Source: Nitrospirota bacterium (lineage in GTDB: Bacteria > Nitrospirota > Nitrospiria > Nitrospirales > UBA8639). From it: DNA of 64,000 bases. Made by a program: the position numbers and the translations under genes. The notes below the pieces were generated by a model, which was not told where the DNA came from, did no database searches, and worked only from the letters and a program-made list of their open reading frames with translations. Of this stretch, positions 9,256-17,320 are shown piece after piece. Numbering within the stretch: position 1 is the stretch's first letter; every line of letters starts with the position of its first letter. The DNA lies in assembly GCA_003695915.1 (NCBI GenBank), contig RFGF01000017.1:106005-170004 (forward strand). The letters are read 5' to 3'.

Positions 9256-9719
9256 AATGGATATCCATCTTCTGCTGCCTGTCGCTGCTGATGGGGCCTT
9301 GTCCATCCTCTTGGGCTGGCGTGGTCGATGAAAGCGAGCTCGATATTCAAACCAGAGAAATCGCCAAGACCCTTCGGTGCACCGTCTGCCAAACGGAAAA
9401 CATTTGGGAATCAGGGGCGCCTTTGGCCCAACAAATGCGCAACGTGATCCGAGAGCGGTTAGCCCAAGGCCAAACGCCGGAAGAGATCCGGGCCTATTTT
9501 CTCAGTCGGTACGGCGACTACATTCTCATGCAGCCGCCCAAACGAGGAATCAATTGGCTGATTTGGCTGGGCCCGTTCTTGCTCCTCTTCTTCGGAAGCC
9601 TCCTCCTATTGCGAGAAGTCATTCGTTGGACACGCGCGACCCCACCAGCCCCGCCTCCCCCTACCCTCGATGAACGTGCCCGGCAGCGTCTTGACCGGGA
9701 ATTGCATTCCGAGTCCTGA
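9252..9719 (+). CDS. ccmH: cytochrome c maturation protein CcmH
   Basis: Periplasmic thiol reductant subunit of the haem lyase. Signal/anchor sequence at residues 1-22, then the LRCTVCQ redox motif near residue 40 (usual form LRCxxCQ), the helical domain including YGDYILMQPP, and one C-terminal membrane helix. At 155 residues it is the short CcmH without the fused TPR domain; the TPR part is the next gene. Confidence 0.95.
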   Translation: MKWISIFCCLSLLMGPCPSSWAGVVDESELDIQTREIAKTLRCTVCQTENIWESGAPLAQQMRNVIRERLAQGQTPEEIRAYFLSRYGDYILMQPPKRGINWLIWLGPFLLLFFGSLLLLREVIRWTRATPPAPPPPTLDERARQRLDRELHSES

Positions 9720-9728
9720 GATCATACG

Positions 9729-10643
9729 ATGCTGCTGTTGATTGCGCTCGCGGTTCTGTTAGGAACGGTCATCGTTATCCTCACCTCGCCGTTTTGGCGC
9801 AAAGATCCGGATCCGATTCCCCTCGACGAGCACGATGCTGTGAGCCAAGAAATCGCTGATCTCTCCGTCGAACGTGAGGTATTGGTGCAATCACTTCAGG
9901 AATTGGATGTCGAATTGGCTCAAGGCCGCTTGGAACGCGATGATTATGAACGGCTCAAAGCTACAGATGAACACCGTTTGTTACAAGTCCTCGATCGCTT
10001 GGATGCCCTCGCGGCTCAACAAGAGGACAAGCCGCCCGTGTCCCAAACAACTCCTGCATCCCCCCGTCGCGTATGGATTCCTCTTTTAGCTTGCACGGTG
10101 CTCGTCATGGCGGCATCGCTCGGCATTTACACCTTTGTCCATTGGCAGGCACTTCAGCGAATGGCTGCGAACTCGTCACCGGTTTCCGGTGCTCCCAATC
10201 CGCTGGAGATGGTCGCGAGACTAGAAGAGCGACTTCGAAACAATCCCGACGATCTCGAAGGTCAAATCATGGCAGGACGTTCCTATATGGCTTTGGAGCG
10301 TTATGAAGACGCACGACGTGCCTGGGAAAAAGTGCTGGAACTCGACCCAACCAATCACGAAGCACACTATCACCTGGGCGTCATTCTGATGGAAACCCGC
10401 AAGATCGATGACCCAGCCATTTTTCAACAAGCGCTACAGCATTTTGACACCATTATCGTCGACTTGCCGAATCAGCCCGGAATCAATTGGTATCGGGGGG
10501 TCGCCCTCTGGTATCTCAAACGGTACCGAGAAGCCGATGAGGCTTGGACGACAGCTTTCAAGAATTTGGAACCGGGAAGCCGAGACGCTCAATTCGTCAA
10601 AGACGCACTCACCAAGCTCCGAGCTGGGCAACAGCCATTTTAA
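9729..10643 (+). CDS. ccmI: cytochrome c biogenesis TPR protein CcmI
   Basis: Apocytochrome-binding chaperone of System I. It has an N-terminal membrane segment, a charged coiled-coil segment (about residues 35-100) that includes ELAQGRLERDDYE, a second membrane segment near residues 115-135 and then TPR repeats (about 150-300; for example the MAGRSYMALERYEDARRAW repeat). This two-helix plus TPR arrangement is classic CcmI. It is the last gene of the ccm run; the following 137 bases to the next, opposite-strand gene hold no convincing terminator with a U-tract. Confidence 0.88.
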   Translation: MLLLIALAVLLGTVIVILTSPFWRKDPDPIPLDEHDAVSQEIADLSVEREVLVQSLQELDVELAQGRLERDDYERLKATDEHRLLQVLDRLDALAAQQEDKPPVSQTTPASPRRVWIPLLACTVLVMAASLGIYTFVHWQALQRMAANSSPVSGAPNPLEMVARLEERLRNNPDDLEGQIMAGRSYMALERYEDARRAWEKVLELDPTNHEAHYHLGVILMETRKIDDPAIFQQALQHFDTIIVDLPNQPGINWYRGVALWYLKRYREADEAWTTAFKNLEPGSRDAQFVKDALTKLRAGQQPF

Positions 10644-10780
10644 CTCGGGATTGTCCTCCTCGCTCGAACCATTTCATCTTGACTACCGTTCCCTTTTCTG
10701 AACTCTAAGCTCGCAGAAAGCACAAACGGGACAATCGGTCGTCATGGCTGAGTCAACGAACTCCTCGGATAGACCAGGAG

Positions 10781-11254
10781 TCAAAGCGCAGCAAGATAGG
10801 CGGCGAGAAACAACACTATGAGGCCTGTCGCAATGATGGCGCCTTGCAGCACGTCGAGCATCGGCCGATTGAATGATCGAGGTGGCTTTTTGAGAGAACC
10901 GACGGGAGACGTTTCACGGTAAGGATCGAGCACAAAATCGTGAATGAGCAGAAGACCAACCAAGATGGCGAAGGCAAAGAGCTTGATCATCAGGATCACA
11001 CCCCAGTCGGTTTCAATGCGCTCGGATGCTCCGGCATTTAAGAGATTAAAGGATCCGGTCAGAACCAGCGTAACCACGCAGACCCACGAAAGCGTGCGAA
11101 ACCGGCGTCCCATCTGCTGCATCAGTGCATGACTACGGGACTCTGGGCCGGCGGCCTTCAAGACAGGCCGTACGACGACCCGCATAGCGATCAGCCCGCC
11201 GATAAGAATCATCGCCGCCGAGAGATGGAGCCACAAAACCAGCGTTGGAGACAT
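10781..11254 (-). CDS. CopD/HemJ-like four-helix membrane protein
   Basis: A 157-residue protein with four predicted membrane helices and a histidine in the first helix (LWLHLSAAMI), followed by the arginine-rich FRTLSW segment before the second hydrophobic stretch. This pattern resembles the CopD-like family of small membrane proteins, some of which bind copper or haem. Only the fold class can be supported. The ATG at 11254 is used; a TTG immediately upstream is also possible. It is convergent with the ccm operon, so a copper or haem role would fit the context, but that is inference. Confidence 0.6.
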   Translation of the reverse strand: MSPTLVLWLHLSAAMILIGGLIAMRVVVRPVLKAAGPESRSHALMQQMGRRFRTLSWVCVVTLVLTGSFNLLNAGASERIETDWGVILMIKLFAFAILVGLLLIHDFVLDPYRETSPVGSLKKPPRSFNRPMLDVLQGAIIATGLIVLFLAAYLAAL

Positions 11255-11257
11255 CAA

Positions 11258-11610
11258 GGCCGAGCACCGCGTGTTTTCTCGGGCACGGACTATAAAAGAC
11301 TTTCAGGGAATCAGTCAAAAAGCTTCAGCGGGCCAATGAGCTCGAAAACACACCGTGATCGCTGCATGCTCATGTTCGTTCGCGCTTGCAAGAAAGAAGG
11401 GGCATAAGACTGGAGGGCTCGAAGAGCGCGGATCTCTGATCTGAAAGGTAGAGCTATGGGCGGTCGACATCGGACACCTAATGGACAGAAGCGCTTAGCG
11501 TGTCCATCGCCTCGAATCTCCTCGTCGTTGCAAAAGATCGTACCACGGAGCCGTCCATCCTCGGCGACGTGAACCCGTAATCGGACATGGTCCCGAACCG
11601 ACTTTCATGT
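11258..11610. other. 353-base gap without a credible gene
   Basis: No ORF here has a ribosome site and family resemblance. The only structure I see is an inverted repeat at 11481-11507 (ATGGACA / TGTCCAT arms with an inner CGC/GCG pair). It lacks a following T-run, so it is not a convincing terminator. The gap lies downstream of the bactofilin genes and upstream of the CopD-like gene, so it should hold the promoter for the latter, but none stands out. Confidence 0.4.
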
Positions 11611-12045
11611 TTATGACAGCAGACGACCGCTCTCCGGCTTCATCTCTACCGTTCCATTCAATAAGACCCCGGTTTCCATCGACAATTGCGGCGTCTTGAG
11701 CGAGCCATCCATGACCGCCGAGGCCAAAAGCTGAACGCATTCCTTGGCGACGATATCGCCCGTGATTGTCCCCTTGCTAATCACAGACCCGGCGCTGACT
11801 TTGGCGGTCACCACGGCTTGTTGTCCTACGAGCAATACCCCATCGGTGTGAATCTCCCCCTCCAAGCGTCCGTCAATCTGAACGCTGCCTTTGTAACTTA
11901 TGGTTCCTTTGAACACCACACCCGGACCAATAAAGGCCACAACATCGCCTCGATGACCGTTCGAGGAGCCATTCGCTTGAGGCGGGGCGGTCATTCCCGT
12001 CGTCGTCCCGTGCATCGATTCGCGGTTTTCAAGATCCGTAGTCAT
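11611..12045 (-). CDS. bactofilin family cytoskeletal protein
   Basis: A 144-residue bactofilin: a disordered, Gly/Ser/Asn-rich N-terminus (about residues 1-32), then the right-handed beta-helix core starting at VVAFIGPGVVFKG and running through repeats of about 17 residues (VQIDGRLEGEI, VVTAKVSAGSVISKG, MDGSLKTPQLSME). Bactofilins polymerise without nucleotide into filaments at the membrane and scaffold envelope enzymes. A strong AAGGAG lies 7 bases before the ATG. It follows a second bactofilin in the same direction. Confidence 0.92.
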   Translation of the reverse strand: MTTDLENRESMHGTTTGMTAPPQANGSSNGHRGDVVAFIGPGVVFKGTISYKGSVQIDGRLEGEIHTDGVLLVGQQAVVTAKVSAGSVISKGTITGDIVAKECVQLLASAVMDGSLKTPQLSMETGVLLNGTVEMKPESGRLLS

Positions 12046-12048
12046 TGT

Positions 12049-12264
12049 TCACTCCTTGGTAATTGATGGACCATGCGTTCCGTCTCGCTTTTCCTGATTG
12101 TGATCCAGGCAGTCTCTGAAAAATACCGCCTGTTTTATGTCTGTCATCGGCTCTTGGTGCATCTTACTTAAGTCTCGTACACGACAATGACGATCGCCGC
12201 GACACAGCACCGAGAGTCCAGGCTTGCACATCCCATACTCGGCATCCGGATCGACAAGCGACAT
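12049..12264 (-). CDS. possible small ORF between the bactofilins
   Basis: This frame stays open from inside the 3' end of the second bactofilin down to a TGA 3 bases before the first bactofilin start. From the internal ATG at 12264 it would encode 71 residues, including LVDPDAEYGMCKPGLSV and two further cysteines. I recognise no family and see no good ribosome site. It may be a decayed remnant or non-coding sequence; listed because it fills the space between two co-oriented genes. Confidence 0.2.
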   Translation of the reverse strand: MSLVDPDAEYGMCKPGLSVLCRGDRHCRVRDLSKMHQEPMTDIKQAVFFRDCLDHNQEKRDGTHGPSITKE

Positions 12265-12274
12265 TCCCAGAATG

Positions 12275-12805
12275 TCATGGCCACCAACTTGGGTGCGCAA
12301 TCGGCCCACGTTGATAGCGTGCTGTCCATCGCGTTCCCGAAATCTTGGTGCCGTTGATCCACAATGACCAATTGGTATCCAGTCGAGCTCCCTCATCCAT
12401 GGTGAGCGTCGGCGTGGATACTGTCCCCTTTAATACGGCCGATCCCAAGAGATGGACGGATTTTCGGGCATGCACAGTGCCGACGATCTGTCCATGGCTG
12501 ATCACCGAAGCTGCGTCGATTTGGGCCTCGACCAACGCCTTCGGCCCGACGATCAGCATTCCCGTCGTTCGCACTTCTCCCTCCACGTGCCCATCGATTT
12601 TCATGACGCCTGTTCCGACAATCCTCGCTTTACAGGTCACCCCGGTCCCGATGATCATCTCGGGTCTCACGCTCACGATTTCATCCGGCAGGGGTCGACG
12701 ATGTTCCTGAGGCCGCACGATGATTTTGGCGATTTTTTGTGGTGCAAACTCCTTTTGCCCAAATTTGTTTCTCGCTTGCATTGAGCCTGTCACAGATTTG
12801 TTCAT
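12275..12805 (-). CDS. bactofilin family protein (second copy)
   Basis: The 176-residue protein has a basic N-terminal tail with PQKIAKIIVRPQEHRR, then a bactofilin beta-helix core (MIIGTGVTCKARIVGTG, MKIDGHVEGEVRTTG, VEAQIDAASVISHGQIVGTV, AVLKGTVSTPTLTMDEG). A strong GGAGGAG precedes the ATG. After the core, from about residue 142, the sequence becomes tryptophan-rich and unlike a bactofilin tail (WSLWINGTKISGTRW...), and another frame opens over the same DNA, which hints at a frameshifted or replaced 3' end. Tandem bactofilins often co-polymerise. Confidence 0.85.
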   Translation of the reverse strand: MNKSVTGSMQARNKFGQKEFAPQKIAKIIVRPQEHRRPLPDEIVSVRPEMIIGTGVTCKARIVGTGVMKIDGHVEGEVRTTGMLIVGPKALVEAQIDAASVISHGQIVGTVHARKSVHLLGSAVLKGTVSTPTLTMDEGARLDTNWSLWINGTKISGTRWTARYQRGPIAHPSWWP

Positions 12806-12990
12806 TGCTCCTCCAGTTGCCGCTCATCATGGCACATCACGCTTGTCGGCTCGATGCAAGAAAATCCTAACGACCGCGTTGAACGGCGCTCTTGTCCCGG
12901 AAACACGTGGTCCGAACGAGGGGCGGCAATACCGACGAGCGAAGCCTCCTGATGTTTCTTCTCGAGAATTTTGATACAGTGAGGACGGCC

Positions 12991-15900
12991 ATGACCGACA
13001 TTTCGCATATCCCCGATTCTGACCCGCCTGGGAAACCATACAGCGCTCGACTTGTTCGATGGCTCGCCTCGTTAGGCCTAGCCAGTCTCCTGGTTATCGG
13101 CATGCTCGCCCTTGCTCTGACCTACTGGTTCCCCTCGGAGCTGGTGCGTACCGCGCTCGAAGAGCAACTGTCTGCCGGGCTCGACGGCCACGTCACCATC
13201 GCTGCGTTGTCCTTCAATGCGCTCACTGGTCTCGAGCTGAACCACATCACGTTTCGCCGACGTGATCGGCAGCTCCTGTCGCTTCAACGCCTGAACTTAG
13301 ACTACAGTGTGCTAGGGCTCCTTCGCGGCACCTTATTGATTAACGAGGTATTGATTGACCAGGCAACCGTCAATCTGAATCTCTTGGAATTCGCTCCACC
13401 GGCTCCTGCTCCGCCTCGTTCGACCACACCGACCTCGGAATCGCCTGCCTTGCCGGTATTGCCCATGGCCGTCGATCTTCAAGCTTTTGTCATCAACGAC
13501 ACCGACATTCGTCTCAGAGTCTCGCCGACCTTGGCCCTTGTCTTGACGGATGTCGATCTTGATCTTTCAGGTGCAATCGGGATCGAACGCGCCCAACTGA
13601 CGGGTCTGCTGAATATCGCCCATGCCGAGATCGACATCGATCGTCGCCACCTCGAACTTCCTGTGCAGTTGGCGTTTTCGCTCGTAGCTGATCTTCCTGG
13701 CCAAGTCGTGGAGATTGAACGACTCACGATCGAATCGCTGCCAGCGCTTCGCGCTTCCCTTTCCGGCCGCATTGAGGACATGCTAACCACCCCCCATATC
13801 GATCTTTCGTTGAATGAGATGGAGATCGATGTTCAACCGCTGCTGACCATGGCCGAGAGTTTTCTGCCTGCTGAGATGGACACCGCGCTTGGCGGTCATC
13901 TCCTGCTCGTCATGGATATCGACGGTGTTCAGACTGATTCGGGTTTCCAAGGCGTCGTCGATCTGGAAGTCAGAACCACCGACTTTCGCGCAACCCTCCC
14001 GGCTGTTCAAGCCGAGATTCAGACGACGGACTTGGCCGTTCGGTTGGACAAGATCAATATTCGCAATAACGTCCTGCAATTCGGTAACGTCGCGGTCACG
14101 ACATCGGATACGAACCTCCGGTACCAGGACATTATTGTCGCCGATGCCCGGGTATCGGCGACCAGTGAATATTTCACCGCAGGCCCTTTCTCTGGCGCAG
14201 TGAAGACGTCCGGCGTGATGACCACCCCGGCTCGTCATCCATTGCCTTCGCTGACCTTGCCGTTCAGCATCCACTTGAATGCAAGCGGTAACCACAAGAC
14301 GCAAGAATTCTCCATCAAAACGCTCGCCGTCGAGCTAGGAAATCTCCTCTCCCTCGAAAGCCAAGGAGCAATCCATCCAGCACCGTCCGCACAGGATGGC
14401 CTTCAGATTTCCCTTACGACCCGTATGGAGCCGCAATTGGCGGCCATCTTCGCTCAACTTCCTTCTTTCATCCCGGACGGAGTGATGATCCAAAAAACCG
14501 AGGACGCGCCCGATATCATCGCTATCGATCTCTCGGGAATCGTCGATCCGACCTATCGGCCAAAAGTGGCGACGATCACGGTGGGAGTCAAACTCGCCAA
14601 TATCACGGGAGCAATGGATGACCTACCGGCCGGTGGAACCCTCGACCGCTTGAACGTTCTCGTTGCAGCCGACTATCGCGGACAAGATGGTCATTTCACC
14701 GGCACAGTCGGCAGTCGGTTAACCGTCTCTAATGTGTATGAGGGCTATCGCCTCACCGTCGGGCAAACTGCGCTTGCGCTCAAATCGCAATTCGACGGCG
14801 CCGTGAATGAGGCGTTCACGCCGACGGCGCTACGAACGCATGATCACCTGACCATCGAGTTCCGCGATCTCGTCTATGACGAACCATCACTCAAAGCCCA
14901 ACTTGCCCGTATGACTGTGCGATCCGAAACGGTTCAAGATCTGTTCGACCGCGAGTATCGAATCAAAACGCTTCACATTCGCAGTGATCCGCTGATCGAT
15001 CTCGCAGCCCAAGGCTTTTATCGCATGACCGACCAACGCTTCGATGTGGGGATAACGGTGTCCAAATTGGACCTCCGAGAGGTGTTCCGCCATATGTCGG
15101 GTGGTGCGGTCGAACCAATCCTCGTCTCGAAGCCTCAAGGAACGATCTACGCGACACTGTCCGCCTCGGGCCATGTGCCGGAATCCTGGGATGTTGTCCA
15201 AGGTGTGCTTCCCCTTCGCCTCGAATCCCTTTTGACCCTTCGACACATATCCGGCGCTATCGCCGACCATTCCGTGAATGATCTGCATGGCTCCGTTGCC
15301 CTTACGTTTCAGCCAGGCACACATCCAACTGCAACAGTAGCGACCGATCTTCAAGCAGCCACCATCCGGCTCGCCAACATCGCGCCGGCGGACATGTCCA
15401 AGGTTTTCGCCAAAATCAAAATGCTGGTTCACGACTTCGACGAACTCCACATCGACACGGCCCAACTCGGCATCACAGGGGCCAGCGTTGCCGCTCAAGG
15501 CACGGTGAGCGGGATAAAGGCCTTTCTCGCTGGCGCGACGTCGATGGCGACGTCTCTCGAACAGCTCTTCGCTCGCCTATCCACCAGGGTCTCATTCGAT
15601 CTTGCCTCCGCACAGACTCTCCTCGCCGGGTTGGGGATGGAAGGCACAGGCACGGCGCAGATCGATCTTGCTGTTCTCAAAAAGGGACGTGGCCCCCTGG
15701 ACGTCAAACTCGATGTCGGAGCCCAAGACCTGGATATTCGTTACCACGATATCGCTATTGCCGACCTCGATGGCACGCTTTCCCTCCATAAGCACTTCAC
15801 CTGGAAAGGCCAATCTGCACGGACGCCGAATCGCCGGGTGATCCCGTCAGATCTGTTGTCGCAACTTCATGCACTAGGGGGACAGGGCAAACGTTTGACG

Positions 15901-16557
15901 ATCCGCCACATCGACCTCGGTCGGCTGACGCTTTCGAATCTGTCCACCACCATTCTCTTTGACCAGACGGATTTCAAAATTCAGAACCTAACCATGAATC
16001 TGCTCGGCGGAGGCTTCGGTGGAACGATTTTGATGACGATGGGCCCATCACCGGCGGTTTCCGCCCATTTAGAAGCGGTACACCTCGATCTCAACGAACT
16101 CCTGATCGATCGCCAGCAAATTCCTGGCGATAGCCGGATCGACGCAACCGTGCGCCTTGCCCTGACGTTCGACGAAGAGACAGGGACCATCGACCTTCAC
16201 CGCTCGATCGTGGACGTGTATCTTACCCATATCGGCCGTGAGGCACTGGATCGGTTCTTGGTCGTTCTTGACCCAAAAGGCAGCAATCCCGCCCTGGTGG
16301 CTGCGCGAGCCCAAGTTCGGCTCGCCAATCCATCCCAGGTTACGCTTCGATTGTCCCGGGGGTTGCTCGATCTCAAGATCGTCTTCGGCGAAGGGCTGTT
16401 ATCTTCCTTCACCATGAACCGGATTCCGGCAGGGAGCCTCGCTGAGATGCTGAATATTGCTCACGTTCCGCAATGGGATCGCATCGTGGCTATCGCGACA
16501 CTGATCGGGGCATCGACGTATGACGTGGATGCTCAAGGACATCTCCGTTTCGAATAG
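12991..16557 (+). CDS. large AsmA/YdbH-like inner-membrane-anchored protein
   Basis: An 1188-residue protein with one N-terminal membrane helix (about residues 22-46) and then a very long beta-rich periplasmic region. The segment after the anchor (VRTALEEQLSAGLDGHVTIAALSFN...L) is the start typical of AsmA-clan proteins, which form lipid-conducting grooves between inner and outer membrane. Repeated beta-strand blocks run to the C-terminus. The ATG at 12991 has GAGGA just upstream; more 5' ATG codons lack one. The next gene is a DUF1318/YdbL-like lipoprotein, and E. coli pairs YdbH with YdbL and YnbE, so a YdbH-like role is the best inference. It should be anchored in the inner membrane. Confidence 0.7.
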   Translation: MTDISHIPDSDPPGKPYSARLVRWLASLGLASLLVIGMLALALTYWFPSELVRTALEEQLSAGLDGHVTIAALSFNALTGLELNHITFRRRDRQLLSLQRLNLDYSVLGLLRGTLLINEVLIDQATVNLNLLEFAPPAPAPPRSTTPTSESPALPVLPMAVDLQAFVINDTDIRLRVSPTLALVLTDVDLDLSGAIGIERAQLTGLLNIAHAEIDIDRRHLELPVQLAFSLVADLPGQVVEIERLTIESLPALRASLSGRIEDMLTTPHIDLSLNEMEIDVQPLLTMAESFLPAEMDTALGGHLLLVMDIDGVQTDSGFQGVVDLEVRTTDFRATLPAVQAEIQTTDLAVRLDKINIRNNVLQFGNVAVTTSDTNLRYQDIIVADARVSATSEYFTAGPFSGAVKTSGVMTTPARHPLPSLTLPFSIHLNASGNHKTQEFSIKTLAVELGNLLSLESQGAIHPAPSAQDGLQISLTTRMEPQLAAIFAQLPSFIPDGVMIQKTEDAPDIIAIDLSGIVDPTYRPKVATITVGVKLANITGAMDDLPAGGTLDRLNVLVAADYRGQDGHFTGTVGSRLTVSNVYEGYRLTVGQTALALKSQFDGAVNEAFTPTALRTHDHLTIEFRDLVYDEPSLKAQLARMTVRSETVQDLFDREYRIKTLHIRSDPLIDLAAQGFYRMTDQRFDVGITVSKLDLREVFRHMSGGAVEPILVSKPQGTIYATLSASGHVPESWDVVQGVLPLRLESLLTLRHISGAIADHSVNDLHGSVALTFQPGTHPTATVATDLQAATIRLANIAPADMSKVFAKIKMLVHDFDELHIDTAQLGITGASVAAQGTVSGIKAFLAGATSMATSLEQLFARLSTRVSFDLASAQTLLAGLGMEGTGTAQIDLAVLKKGRGPLDVKLDVGAQDLDIRYHDIAIADLDGTLSLHKHFTWKGQSARTPNRRVIPSDLLSQLHALGGQGKRLTIRHIDLGRLTLSNLSTTILFDQTDFKIQNLTMNLLGGGFGGTILMTMGPSPAVSAHLEAVHLDLNELLIDRQQIPGDSRIDATVRLALTFDEETGTIDLHRSIVDVYLTHIGREALDRFLVVLDPKGSNPALVAARAQVRLANPSQVTLRLSRGLLDLKIVFGEGLLSSFTMNRIPAGSLAEMLNIAHVPQWDRIVAIATLIGASTYDVDAQGHLRFE

Positions 16558-16692
16558 CTTCGTCGGAGCATGTTCCTGACTGCCTAAAAATTTTTCACCA
16601 AAACCGGTACAATGCAAAAATCGAGTTGTGAAAAGAGCTCGTGAAAACGCACGCTGTATGCACTATCTCCTTCGACACAGGGCAGGCGCATC

Positions 16693-17271
16693 ATGAACAA
16701 TCTCCTCCGCTCGGCGATTCCGATCGTCGTCTCCATAGCATGTCTCTTTGCTCTTTGGGGGTGTAGCGGTCCACTGGTGGGCATCACTGTTGTGGACGAG
16801 CGAACAGCGCTCGAAAACCAAGTGTTAGGTACCTACCAAGAACTGCAACAGGAAGTGCTCTTGGTCGCATCGGTCCGTTACATCGATCCTAAAGGCAAAC
16901 TCAAACCCACGCCGCCCCTGCCGCCTGGGAAGAAGCATGTCATCCGCGCACTCCAACGGTCCGCGTTCAACAAAGACGACGTCGATCGGTTCAAAGCGTT
17001 GGGAGTCATCGGAGAAAACAATATCGGCGGCATCACCCTTCTCGCTCCTGAACGAATCGATGCGGCGCAACGAGCGTTCGTCGAAAACTTGGTCAAAGAA
17101 GAAAACGAAGATCGCATCGTGATCATGCGTCGCGTCATCGAAACCAACGAAGATCTCTCGGAGCAGGATTGGCCACGAGTACAGAAAATGTTTGCAGCCC
17201 TGAATCGGGATAAAGCGCGACCGGGCGAGATGATTCAATTGGCAGATGGCAGCTGGGTGAAAAAAGAATGA
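16693..17271 (+). CDS. DUF1318 (YdbL-like) lipoprotein
   Basis: A 192-residue exported protein with signal sequence and lipobox ending in LWGC (Cys24), so it should be lipidated after LspA cleavage. The body matches the YdbL/DUF1318 pattern: an ALGVIGENNIGG motif around residue 100, a NEDRIVIMRRV helix near residue 140, and a terminal PGEMIQLADGSWVKKE. In E. coli the family member YdbL works with YdbH and YnbE. Here YdbL is itself a lipoprotein and no separate YnbE is visible; the segment after the lipidated cysteine may serve both roles, which is inference. It lies 135 bases after the AsmA-like gene and 49 before the CHAT gene. Confidence 0.75.
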   Translation: MNNLLRSAIPIVVSIACLFALWGCSGPLVGITVVDERTALENQVLGTYQELQQEVLLVASVRYIDPKGKLKPTPPLPPGKKHVIRALQRSAFNKDDVDRFKALGVIGENNIGGITLLAPERIDAAQRAFVENLVKEENEDRIVIMRRVIETNEDLSEQDWPRVQKMFAALNRDKARPGEMIQLADGSWVKKE

Positions 17272-17320
17272 ACCGGATGACGCTTTTTCCCCGAACAGGC
17301 GCTTCCGATTTGCAGCCACG

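Noticed and set aside
11481..11507. Inverted repeat ATGGACA...TGTCCAT as a terminator
   Set aside because: Asymmetric bulge and no T-run on either side; position does not follow a gene end closely.
16608..16613. TACAAT as a -10 element for the YdbL-like gene
   Set aside because: No acceptable -35 hexamer at 16-19 bases and no extended -10; left out as unsupported.
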